Source of the DNA: UBA6952 sp045562575
Lineage (GTDB): Bacteria > Chloroflexota > Dehalococcoidia > Lucifugimonadales > UBA6952
DNA length: 16,667 nt
Direction of reading: 5' to 3'
NCBI GenBank assembly: GCA_045562575.1
Contig: JBJKVQ010000043.1
Location: 1 to 16,667 of the forward strand
In this document: one piece after another, positions 1-5,623 of the stretch
How positions within the stretch are numbered: position 1 is the stretch's first letter
Layout of the letters: each line of letters opens with the position of its first letter
Position numbers and translations under genes: made by a program
Notes under the pieces: model-generated
Databases searched by the model: none
What the model was told of the DNA's origin: nothing
Seen by the model: the letters and a program-made list of their open reading frames with translations, nothing else

Positions 1-177
1 TGTTGGTAAAGGAGTAGCAGTAGGAGTCGGTATTTTTGCTATACCTATTTCGATTGCAGCATCGATAGTAGCTTGAACATTTGGAGCTTCCTTTTGAGAA
101 TCATTTCCACACGCAGAAATTAGCAGGAGGGTTAGCATGAGAATTATCATACTAAATATGTTTAATTGTTTTGCCAT
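1..177 (-). CDS. Lipoprotein, N-terminal 59 residues (C-terminus outside window)
   Basis: This is the first part of an exported lipoprotein; the gene runs off the left edge. Translation from the ATG at 177 gives a short basic start (MAKQLNIF), a hydrophobic stretch at residues 8-20, and a lipobox ending I-S-A-C with Cys21 as the expected lipid-modified residue. After it come a polar segment, a short helical segment (about 30-45) and a Thr-Pro rich run (IPTPTATPLPT) of the kind that tethers surface domains in Chloroflexota lipoproteins. No strong SD is visible. A very good promoter lies 42-70 bases upstream, directly after the OsmC stop codon, so the gene has its own promoter. The functional domain is missing, so its role cannot be named; solute-binding or surface-anchored enzyme roles are both possible. 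Confidence 0.8.
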   Translation of the reverse strand, partial: MAKQLNIFSMIILMLTLLLISACGNDSQKEAPNVQATIDAAIEIGIAKIPTPTATPLPT

Positions 178-218
178 AATAATATTATGATACCTAATAG
201 ATATAACTAACCTATTTA

Positions 219-247
219 ATTAAACTTTAGCAACATACTACTGTCAA
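219..247 (-). promoter_or_regulatory. Sigma70-type promoter of the lipoprotein gene
   Basis: On the minus strand TTGACA (247-242) is a perfect -35 box and TTTAAT (224-219) a one-mismatch -10 box, 17 bases apart. The expected start is near 212, giving a leader of about 35 bases before the ATG at 177. The -35 box begins just after the OsmC stop codon. The same arrangement, including the CTAAAG before the -10 box, recurs at 6645-6673. Confidence 0.7.
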
Positions 248-249
248 GT

Positions 250-759
250 TTACGTAACATCTATTTCTCTACCATTTAGGATGCATGAACTTTTTAAAGG
301 TACTGCGTTTTTAACTAAATTTTCAGCAAAACAACCTTGTTTAGCAATCCTAATTATTTCTAAAACTTCAGTGTCAGATTCTTCGGATTCTACAGTAAAA
401 TCACTTCTAACTTCTGTTACTTTATTTTCTACAGTACCTTGTTTAACAGATCCTTTGAGATAATAGTCGAGTTCAACGTGTACTTTAGCTGTAGTAATTC
501 CTACTTTTCTCATTGAAGCGTACCGCTTCAGTTGCGTAAGTAGTCAGAATCCAATTCCAGCAACAATGTACGCTAAAGGTGCTGGATGGTTAGCATCTCC
601 TCCTAAACGTTCTGGTTCATCAGAATAGAAGGTAAATTGATTTCTTGTAGCTTTATGAAGCATTTTTTCCATATGTTCACAATCTACTACTACAGTTGAA
701 GTAAACACTCCCTTAGGTAATTCTTCACCGACAATTGACTGAGGTATATCGCTTGGCAT
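250..759 (-). CDS. OsmC-family protein with in-frame TGA, probable selenoprotein (169 aa, Sec72)
   Basis: OsmC/Ohr proteins are cytoplasmic thiol peroxidase-like enzymes that detoxify hydroperoxides through two cysteines. Two reading frames lie in the same phase with only one TGA codon (546-544) between them. Upstream are the family hallmarks: a DEP..LGG segment at residues 47-54, HPAPL at 58-62, and AGIGF ending at residue 71. The next position is the family's first reactive Cys and is TGA here; LLTQLKRYAS then continues without any gap. The second conserved Cys is Cys143 (QGCFAENL). The start at 759 has SD AGGAGA and follows the stop of the enolase-superfamily gene by 12 bases, so the two form an operon. 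A SECIS-like hairpin sits downstream of the TGA. Read as Sec, the length is normal for an OsmC protein. A simple nonsense mutation is the alternative, but intact reading on both sides argues against it. Confidence 0.88.
514..546 (-). promoter_or_regulatory. UGA plus SECIS-like hairpin for selenocysteine insertion
   Basis: The TGA is at 546-544. Twenty bases further on is a perfect 7-bp stem, TGAAGCG (530-524) with CGCTTCA (520-514), closed by a GTA loop (523-521). Bacterial SECIS elements lie inside the coding sequence just after UGA, with a G among the first loop bases and the loop roughly 16-37 nt from the UGA; this one fits. A further CA/TG pairing below a 2x2 internal loop may lengthen the stem. 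The hairpin also encodes protein, so it is under double constraint. Confidence 0.8.
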
Positions 760-771
760 AATTGATCTCCT

Positions 772-1875
772 TTATTCTGCTGTTCCAGCATATTCCTTTT
801 GTAAAAGTTCCCAATCTATGTCGTATCCAAGTCCAGGTTTTGTTGGTGCATGCACGACACCGCCGTCAAATTTAATATCTTCTACAAGACCAAACATATT
901 ACTACCGGTAGATGGAAAAAATTCAAAAAATTCACAATTTGGAACGGCCATAGTTACATGGAGGTTGGCAACGTTATTTAATGAATTTCCACCGTGATGA
1001 ATTTCGCATTTCATTTTGAATCCTTCAGCAAGGTGACATAGTCTAACTAACGGAGTAATTCCTCCAGTAATAGCTACATCTCCTCGTAGGATATCAGTTG
1101 CAAATTGAGTGATCCATTGAGTCATACCATAATATCTTCCGGGAGCATATTCTGTAGATAGAATAGGAATATCTAATTTTTGATGAAGTTTAATATAGTT
1201 ATAAATATCCTCTTCAGCTAATGGGTCTTCATACCAATAGTAATTTAACTCTTCTATTGCACGACCTACTCTTACAGCATCTTCATAGTTGTAAGCCCAT
1301 GTTGAATCCAACATAAGTTTCATATCGCTGCCGACAGCTTCTCGAACTGCCTGGGATATTTCAATATCATTGGCAGCAATACCATGTGGATGTATTTTAT
1401 GAGCAGTCCATCCCATCTCTTTAAATTTAATAGCTTCTTCAGCATATTCTTCTTTAGTTTCCCAAAAACCAGTACTTGAATATACGGGAACAACTTCTTT
1501 GCATGTTCCTAATAGTCTGTGAATTGGTTGACCTGTAATTTTTCCATTTATATCCCAAAGACAAATGTCTATTGCACCAATTATATACGTTGATACAGAG
1601 CGATTAGCTTTCCAAAGATCTTGCCATATAGCACCAATATCTTGAGGGTTTTTACCAATAAGTCTTGGTTTAATAAATTCAATTAAACCTGGAGCAAAAT
1701 GATCAGCTCCCATTCGAGAGCTGCCCAAGAAGGCATTTCCACTTATTCCTTCATCTGTTTCAACAGTGACGACTCCAAGTTTTTGAGTACTACCAAAAGT
1801 CTGAAAATTTAATCCCACTTTCCATGGTTCAGATTTCCAGTAGAACATATCCATTTTAACATTTGTAATTTTCAT
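772..1875 (-). CDS. Enolase-superfamily (mandelate racemase/sugar-acid dehydratase type) enzyme, 367 aa
   Basis: This family abstracts a proton alpha to a carboxylate with Mg2+ and usually dehydrates or epimerises sugar acids in the cytoplasm. The N-terminal capping domain spans about residues 1-125 and the barrel about 126-340. Visible residues are the base motif K160-x-H162, probable metal ligands D190 (LMLD), E216 (WYEDP) and E242 (STEY), and the D266 with H293/H294 pair expected of the mandelate racemase subgroup. The usual second Lys of KxK is His here, so the substrate may be unusual. I choose the ATG at 1875 because AAGGAG lies just upstream; the frame is open further up to 1917 without an SD. 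It is followed after 12 bases by the selenoprotein OsmC gene. SAR202 genomes are known for many paralogs of this family. The exact substrate cannot be read from sequence. Confidence 0.9.
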   Translation of the reverse strand: MKITNVKMDMFYWKSEPWKVGLNFQTFGSTQKLGVVTVETDEGISGNAFLGSSRMGADHFAPGLIEFIKPRLIGKNPQDIGAIWQDLWKANRSVSTYIIGAIDICLWDINGKITGQPIHRLLGTCKEVVPVYSSTGFWETKEEYAEEAIKFKEMGWTAHKIHPHGIAANDIEISQAVREAVGSDMKLMLDSTWAYNYEDAVRVGRAIEELNYYWYEDPLAEEDIYNYIKLHQKLDIPILSTEYAPGRYYGMTQWITQFATDILRGDVAITGGITPLVRLCHLAEGFKMKCEIHHGGNSLNNVANLHVTMAVPNCEFFEFFPSTGSNMFGLVEDIKFDGGVVHAPTKPGLGYDIDWELLQKEYAGTAE

Positions 1876-1916
1876 AATACTCCTTAAACTATCATTAACA
1901 GGTAATAGCTCTATCA

Positions 1917-2909
1917 CTATAAATATTCATTTGCGTATTTTCTTGTGATAGATGTTCCATCTTCACTTTTGTCGTATATATTAAACAATCCATAAAATAC
2001 AGCACCCATTGCACTAGTCAATATAAGACTTGCCAAAATGAAAGCAATTATATACGGTCCACCCTTCAAATAAGTACCTTCAAACCGTCCAGGTTCTGGT
2101 GTAATAGGGGAAGGTTTCCATTGAGTTGCCTCAGGAACATATTCTACAGTATTTTGTTGTTCCAACTGTGCCCTAAGAGAAGCTATTTCTTCAGCCATAC
2201 GTTCAATTTCTTGATTATTTGGCTGAATGGCTGGTTGTTGATTTGTAATTTCTTCTCGTAGTTTTTCCATTTCTTTTTGGAGGTTTTCAATTTCTGGATT
2301 TACTGGATTCATTTCAGGTGTAGATGTTTGGGGATTTGAAACTGTAGTATTTTCAAACATTGTATTTGTATCTACTGACATACTCAGATACTTTTTTTTA
2401 TTGAATGAAATTAAAAGAAATAAATGAAGAGGACCTGTAAAAGCTATGGTAGAAATTGGGAATACTATAATCAGAACGCTCGTTGCAATAGCTATACCTG
2501 AGATAACAAAAAATATCATAATTCCTACAGGTGTTGCTAATAGTGAGATAAATCTTTTTTCACTGTTTTTAATTTTTGGTTTGTTATAGGTTAAAAAAGA
2601 AGAAATGACACTATACATAGGTAAAATTAGAATAACAAAACCTGCAACAAGCAATGCAATTCCGAATCCTGTATCACTTAATTCATCATTAGAATCTAGA
2701 TAAAATGCAGCAGTAATACCTATCAAAAGCCCACCCCCAATTGTTGATAGGAGCAAACTTAATATATAGGACCCTAGATGAGATAGAAAGCCTGGTTTAA
2801 TAAAAATGTCATGAAATGACAATGAAGACTTATATTCAATATTTATAGTATTAGATTGATACGGATTATTAGAAGATTGATCAGTTTTTCTGGGCATATC
2901 ATCCCACAT
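1917..2909 (-). CDS. Membrane protein with central coiled coil, 330 aa, function unknown
   Basis: I do not recognise a named family. The polar N-terminus (1-40) is followed by hydrophobic segments at about 42-70, 82-106, 120-150 and 151-169. Then comes a polar segment with Asn, Pro and Thr, and a charged heptad-like region at about 195-243 rich in Glu, Gln and Leu that should form a coiled coil. A Pro-rich stretch follows (about 252-275), then one last membrane helix at about 284-309 and a short charged tail. The start at 2909 has AGGAGG six bases upstream; an upstream in-frame start at 2951 lacks one. A hairpin lies between it and the preceding GYD gene, and the enolase-superfamily gene begins 41 bases after its stop. 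A scaffold or sensing role is possible but not shown. Confidence 0.75.
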   Translation of the reverse strand: MWDDMPRKTDQSSNNPYQSNTINIEYKSSLSFHDIFIKPGFLSHLGSYILSLLLSTIGGGLLIGITAAFYLDSNDELSDTGFGIALLVAGFVILILPMYSVISSFLTYNKPKIKNSEKRFISLLATPVGIMIFFVISGIAIATSVLIIVFPISTIAFTGPLHLFLLISFNKKKYLSMSVDTNTMFENTTVSNPQTSTPEMNPVNPEIENLQKEMEKLREEITNQQPAIQPNNQEIERMAEEIASLRAQLEQQNTVEYVPEATQWKPSPITPEPGRFEGTYLKGGPYIIAFILASLILTSAMGAVFYGLFNIYDKSEDGTSITRKYANEYL

Positions 2910-2962
2910 TAAAAACCTCCTAAATATGTACAGTTTATATATTAAAAGCATTTTACTTTAAA

Positions 2963-3005
2963 TTAGAACACTTTAGGAGTTAATCCTATCCATAAAGTGT
3001 TCTAA
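2963..3005 (-). terminator. Strong inverted repeat, possible terminator after the GYD gene
   Basis: A perfect 13-bp inverted repeat, TTAGAACACTTTA (2963-2975) with TAAAGTGTTCTAA (2993-3005), encloses a 17-base loop. It sits 22 bases after the GYD stop codon, where a terminator is expected. The minus-strand 3' flank is only AATTTAAAG, without a proper T run, so termination may be weak. RNA processing or mRNA end protection is an alternative. Confidence 0.5.
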
Positions 3006-3026
3006 TAAAAGAGGTGATAGGCAAAA

Positions 3027-3353
3027 TTAACCTGTAGGTGGAGTGTAAGCAACTCCCTGTGCAATTTTTAATGAATCTACTAAATCTTCTATTGGCATTA
3101 ATGGTGTCGTTTTTAGATTTGTTACCGCTCCAGTACTTCCAATAGTTATTGATGCTGCAGCCATGGTTTTGTCATCAGGTGCTTCAATAAGTAAAACTAG
3201 GTCATGTTCACCAAATGCAGCAAATCCTTGAACTATATTAATACCTGATGGCGCAAGCATATTTGAGACTTGTTCTAACCGATTTTGTGGATTAGCTATT
3301 TGTGCAGCCCATGCGTTTGCTGAGTATGATCCTTGTAATAAATAATGTCCCAT
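3027..3353 (-). CDS. GYD-domain protein, 108 aa
   Basis: GYD-domain proteins (named for a conserved Gly-Tyr-Asp-like motif) are small ferredoxin-fold proteins of unclear function, common in marine and soil bacteria. Here the typical order is visible: an N-terminal strand with Tyr (YLLQGSYS), a helix with N-R-L-E-Q, a segment near residue 40 describing GINIVQGFAAFGEHDLV (GEHD takes the place of the GEYD motif), then EAPDD followed by an Ala-rich helix and a strand ending in TTPLM. The start has GGAGGAAG directly upstream. It lies 24 bases after the 202-aa gene and is probably cotranscribed with it, therefore under the same leader. A hairpin follows the stop. Family assignment is fairly secure; the biochemical role is unknown. 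Confidence 0.85.
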   Translation of the reverse strand: MGHYLLQGSYSANAWAAQIANPQNRLEQVSNMLAPSGINIVQGFAAFGEHDLVLLIEAPDDKTMAAASITIGSTGAVTNLKTTPLMPIEDLVDSLKIAQGVAYTPPTG

Positions 3354-3377
3354 TTTCTTCCTCCCCCCGTTATATGT

Positions 3378-3986
3378 TTAATTTTGAGCTCTAGAAATTA
3401 CTCGATGTAAAGATATGTATGACTTTTCTGTGAGATCAGCAATTTTAGCTCTAACTCCTGAATTATCAGGTCCTATAGTTCTTTCATATGCATTAACTAC
3501 ATCGCTGAGAGAGGCAAAATAGAGAGACATTCTAATGACGTCAGTATCACCACCTAAAGGAATCATTACTAATGGTTTTTGTTCTTGATTTGCTCGTCCT
3601 TCTTTTAAATATTCTAATAATGAATCACGTTTCCCTCGCTTTGCTATAAATGTGCGTCTAGCAATAAATTTTGGATTTTCTGGAGCTCCCTCTGACATTT
3701 CATTCACAATAAGTATATTTCTTTTGACATCCGAGCATTTAGCATGAATCTGAGCATGTTTAGCGTTAAATTCAGGAGTGATTTGTCCCATTCGTTCTTC
3801 AAGTTCATCAGGATTTTGAAAAACACCATTTACTGCAATATGGCGGTTATCAATTAATGGCATTGCAAGAGAAACACTCACATTAGTATTTATATTTTCT
3901 GATTCTCTTAGATTAACAACATCATTAATTACTTCTGTCCATCGCCCGTGTTGTGGATATAGTAATGTTTGTAGTATAACTGGCAT
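3378..3986 (-). CDS. Duplicated ferredoxin-fold (NIPSNAP-like) protein, 202 aa
   Basis: I cannot give a precise function. The protein appears to be two copies of one alpha-beta unit. Residues about 1-95 and 106-200 share the same order: strand, a basic GRW/GKR turn, a helix (TEVINDV / DSLLEYL), a strand ending in MPL or IPLGGD, a strand with several hydrophobics, a helix (PDELEERMG / LSDVVNAYER) and a closing strand (NILIV / SLHRVI). This is what a dimeric alpha-beta barrel half, such as NIPSNAP or EthD domains, looks like when fused in tandem. The start has AGGAGG upstream. The gene is the first of a minus-strand group with the GYD gene, which has a similar fold. Its 5' leader contains an intrinsic terminator only about 20 bases before the start codon, implying control by attenuation. 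Confidence 0.75.
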   Translation of the reverse strand: MPVILQTLLYPQHGRWTEVINDVVNLRESENINTNVSVSLAMPLIDNRHIAVNGVFQNPDELEERMGQITPEFNAKHAQIHAKCSDVKRNILIVNEMSEGAPENPKFIARRTFIAKRGKRDSLLEYLKEGRANQEQKPLVMIPLGGDTDVIRMSLYFASLSDVVNAYERTIGPDNSGVRAKIADLTEKSYISLHRVISRAQN

Positions 3987-4006
3987 TTGTTCCTCCTTGT
4001 TTGTGT

Positions 4007-4030
4007 AAAAAAAGACCTCTATAGAGGTCT
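4007..4030 (-). terminator. Intrinsic terminator in the leader of the 202-aa gene (attenuator)
   Basis: On the minus strand AGACCTC (4030-4024), loop TATA, GAGGTCT (4019-4013) form a perfect 7-bp stem followed at once by a run of seven T. The SD and start codon of the 202-aa gene follow within about 20 bases, so the hairpin can only act on the transcript of that gene. On the plus strand there is no T run after the hairpin. Confidence 0.8.
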
Positions 4031-4103
4031 CTACTAAGTTGGTGATTATTAAGTCAAATTATTTCATCTACACCTCCCACTTAGAAGAGACTCCAAGGTC
4101 TCT
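4027..4103 (-). promoter_or_regulatory. Attenuator core: mutually exclusive hairpins
   Basis: Segment 1 AGAGAC (4103-4098) pairs with segment 2 GTCTCT (4091-4086). Segment 2, with the bases after it down to 4076, can instead pair with 4042-4027, giving 14 of 16 pairs with two single mismatches. That long stem takes up AGAGAC at 4032-4027, which is the 5' side of the terminator, so it acts as an antiterminator. The 1:2 hairpin and the terminator can coexist; the long stem excludes both. This is the logic of translation-controlled attenuators, seen here by inspection only. Confidence 0.6.
4059..4067 (-). CDS. Minimal ORF (Met-Lys-stop) with strong SD inside the leader
   Basis: ATG AAA TAA is preceded by GGGAGG (4078-4073) at five bases. 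It lies in the loop of the predicted antiterminator. The SD itself is partly base-paired in that structure, so ribosome binding here could oppose antitermination. It may equally be chance, as so short an ORF carries little information. Confidence 0.25.
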   Translation of the reverse strand: MK

Positions 4104-4137
4104 ATAACAAAGAAGACAACACCATAGACAACAACAT
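4102..4137 (-). CDS. Putative leader peptide MLLSMVLSSLL
   Basis: An 11-codon ORF with five Leu codons (four TTG, one TTA) and three Ser codons ends in TAG at 4104-4102, overlapping segment 1 of the attenuator hairpin. A ribosome finishing this ORF would cover segment 1 and free segment 2 to form the antiterminator. There is no SD. A TATACA box at 4148-4143 lies six bases before the ATG, so the message may be leaderless, but the matching -35 box is poor. Position and composition suggest a leader peptide; no translation evidence exists. Confidence 0.4.
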   Translation of the reverse strand: MLLSMVLSSLL

Positions 4138-4262
4138 AGAAATGTATAGGATTTGTTAATAGAAAAAGTTAGGTCAGATTTAAATATTGCTGAAAAAATA
4201 CGCATTTTTAGTGTGGTCTCTAAAATTTATATAGTCTCGACTGTTTGAATATAGCACAAAAA

Positions 4263-4290
4263 TTGAGATGCACATCGCAATTTGTATAAT
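4263..4290 (+). promoter_or_regulatory. Candidate promoter of the Ala-rich membrane protein gene
   Basis: TTGAGA (4263-4268) and TATAAT (4285-4290) are 16 bases apart, giving a start near 4297 and a leader of about 185 bases. In such AT-rich DNA -10-like boxes are frequent, and a second TATAAT at 4339-4344 lacks a good -35 box. Confidence 0.4.
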
Positions 4291-4482
4291 AAAATACGAT
4301 ATTTTATTAATATATGAAATAATTTGAATATATTAATATATAATATGCTTCTTTTTATTATTATTCGTAATTTTTTATATATGAATTGTTTAGTTACTGC
4401 GATATATTCATTCGTATTTTTGCTTTATATATCTTTTTCGTATACAATCGCCCACAGTTAAATAAAACCCTTGGAGGTGTGT

Positions 4483-5157
4483 ATGGGTTCGGAAAAAAAT
4501 ATAGCGGCATGTTCGATGGTACTTGGTCCTATCTTAATGATGGCGACATTTTTGATACTGTTAAGCGGAGTAGACGCACAGGCATCTGATATACTAGCAT
4601 TTACTATGACATTGGGAGAAAATTCATCAAATGTTGGTATAGGAATGGTAATAGTAACGATATTTATGGGAATTATGTTTTCAGGTTTTGGCTATGTCCG
4701 TAGTACTATGGCAGGAGGCAGTGGAGCAGGGTTAGCTAATATGGGATTTTTCCTAATTATTGGTTTATTTGTTGCATTTTTAGTAGAAAATAGTTTATGG
4801 GCAGCTGCAGCAGATTCTGCTGCAACTGGTATGGCAGCCGCTGCTGCTGCAGGAGATCCGGCTGCAGCTGGACCAGCTGGAGTATCTACAGGCGCAACAT
4901 TATTTGTAGCATCCCAAGGTATTGGAACCATTGGTACTATAACTGGATTTTTAGGATTTATATTAATTGGCCTTGGTATGATTATCCAGAAAAATTGGAA
5001 TATAGTTGTAGCAATACTTTTAATTATTACCGGTCTTCTTGGTACAGTTGGTACATCGATTATTGGATATGATGCTGATGCTATGTTTCTTGTTTGGATA
5101 TCAATGATGATTACCATAGTAGTAACAGGCGTATTTACATATCTTAGAGAAGAGTAA
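4483..5157 (+). CDS. Polytopic membrane protein with Ala-rich loop, 224 aa, function unknown
   Basis: I do not recognise the family. About six membrane helices can be drawn: residues 8-30, 52-72, 84-108, 138-168 (long), 172-195 and 199-220. Between helices three and four is a low-complexity loop at about 107-133, nearly all Ala with Gly, Pro and Asp, encoded by GCAGCTGCAG-like repeats. Small residues (Gly, Ala, Ser) are also frequent in the helices, which suggests tight helix packing. The ATG at 4483 has GGAGG upstream (from TTGGAGGTGT); an in-frame TTG at 4471 lies inside that SD and is rejected. The gene stands alone between a long leader and a strong terminator, so it is probably a single-gene unit. 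A channel or small transporter is possible but unproven. Confidence 0.75.
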   Translation: MGSEKNIAACSMVLGPILMMATFLILLSGVDAQASDILAFTMTLGENSSNVGIGMVIVTIFMGIMFSGFGYVRSTMAGGSGAGLANMGFFLIIGLFVAFLVENSLWAAAADSAATGMAAAAAAGDPAAAGPAGVSTGATLFVASQGIGTIGTITGFLGFILIGLGMIIQKNWNIVVAILLIITGLLGTVGTSIIGYDADAMFLVWISMMITIVVTGVFTYLREE

Positions 5158-5181
5158 TTTAATAACTAAATAGGTTTAAAA

Positions 5182-5209
5182 AAAATGCCCAGAAAATTCT
5201 GGGCATTTT
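5182..5209 (+). terminator. Intrinsic terminator after the Ala-rich membrane protein gene
   Basis: A perfect 13-bp stem, AAAATGCCCAGAA (5182-5194) with TTCTGGGCATTTT (5197-5209), has a two-base AA loop and is followed by CTTATTTT. It begins 25 bases after the stop codon at 5157. The A tract before the stem would also give a T run on the minus strand, so it could work in both directions. Confidence 0.9.
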
Positions 5210-5232
5210 CTTATTTTAATGAAGGGAGACAT

Positions 5233-5610
5233 ATGGATAAGGAGCTTTTTGAAAAAGGATTAGCAAAAAGGAAATCAGTATTAGGTGCAGAATATGTTGA
5301 ACGATCTTTTGCACAAGCAACTGATTTCAATAGACCATTTCAAGAATTAGTAACTGAATTTGCCTGGGGATTTGGATGGGGTGATGAAACATTAAATCCA
5401 AAAACAAGATCAATGCTTAACTTAGCAATGATTGCTGCATTAAACAGAATGACTGAGTGGGAATTACATCTTCGTGGTTCATTAAATAATGGAGTAACAA
5501 GAGAAGAAATCCAATCGATTTTGCATCATGTTTCAATTTATTGTGGTATGCCTGTTGGAGTTGAATGTTTCCGAATTGCTCAAAGGGTTTTTTCAGAAAT
5601 AGATGGGTAA
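5233..5610 (+). CDS. Carboxymuconolactone decarboxylase-like protein, 125 aa
   Basis: The family includes 4-carboxymuconolactone decarboxylase of the protocatechuate branch of the beta-ketoadipate pathway and many uncharacterised small all-helical relatives. Visible hallmarks are FAWGFGWGDE near residue 45, the KTRSMLNLAMIAALNR segment at about 56-71, ELHLRGSLNNGVT at about 76-88 with the family His and Asn-Gly turn, and a helix EEIQSILHHVSIYCGMPVGVE with a Cys where many members have Ala. The CxxC of AhpD is absent, so peroxidase activity is unlikely. The ATG at 5233 has AAGGGAG five bases upstream; an earlier in-frame ATG at 5185 lies inside the terminator hairpin. The terminator ends just before the SD, so expression needs read-through or a promoter I cannot see. 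The physiological substrate is unknown. Confidence 0.9.
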   Translation: MDKELFEKGLAKRKSVLGAEYVERSFAQATDFNRPFQELVTEFAWGFGWGDETLNPKTRSMLNLAMIAALNRMTEWELHLRGSLNNGVTREEIQSILHHVSIYCGMPVGVECFRIAQRVFSEIDG

Positions 5611-5623
5611 GATTTTTTTACCT

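Larger units (their letters stand above)
3987..4482. other. 496-base divergent intergenic region with attenuator leader and promoters
   Basis: No protein gene longer than a leader peptide is supported here. The left third (3987-4140) carries the attenuator of the minus-strand 202-aa gene, listed separately. The octamer GGTCTCTA occurs three times on the plus strand (4026, 4097, 4215). The right half is extremely AT-rich and holds a plus-strand promoter and a 10-bp AT inverted repeat (4306-4315 with 4328-4337). The plus-strand membrane protein gene begins at 4483. Confidence 0.7.

Noticed and set aside
250..759. Reading the OsmC region as two separate small hypothetical genes or a pseudogene
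   Set aside because: Both halves are in the same phase, the bases between them code for family-like sequence, nothing else is damaged, and the TGA falls on the Cys position with a SECIS-like hairpin behind it.
3987..4140. T-box or SAM riboswitch upstream of the 202-aa gene
   Set aside because: I looked for the T-box GGUGGNACCGCG-type element and for SAM-box conserved blocks on the minus strand and found neither; the structure is better explained by an attenuator.
4306..4337. 10-bp inverted repeat ATTAATATAT / ATATATTAAT
   Set aside because: It consists only of A and T in an extremely AT-rich stretch, so chance is likely; I keep it only as a note in the intergenic entry.
4386..4589. Plus-strand ORF of 67 codons overlapping the start of the Ala-rich membrane protein gene
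   Set aside because: It has no SD, runs out of phase through a well-supported gene and has no recognisable sequence.
4692..5117. Antisense and alternative-frame ORFs across the Ala-rich gene
   Set aside because: They arise from the repetitive Ala codons and have no SD, and their protein sequences look like frame artefacts.
5606..5622. Short hairpin GGTAA/TTACC between the convergent CMD and LysE stops
   Set aside because: A 5-bp AT-rich stem around a T-rich loop is too weak to call a terminator, although some termination there is possible.
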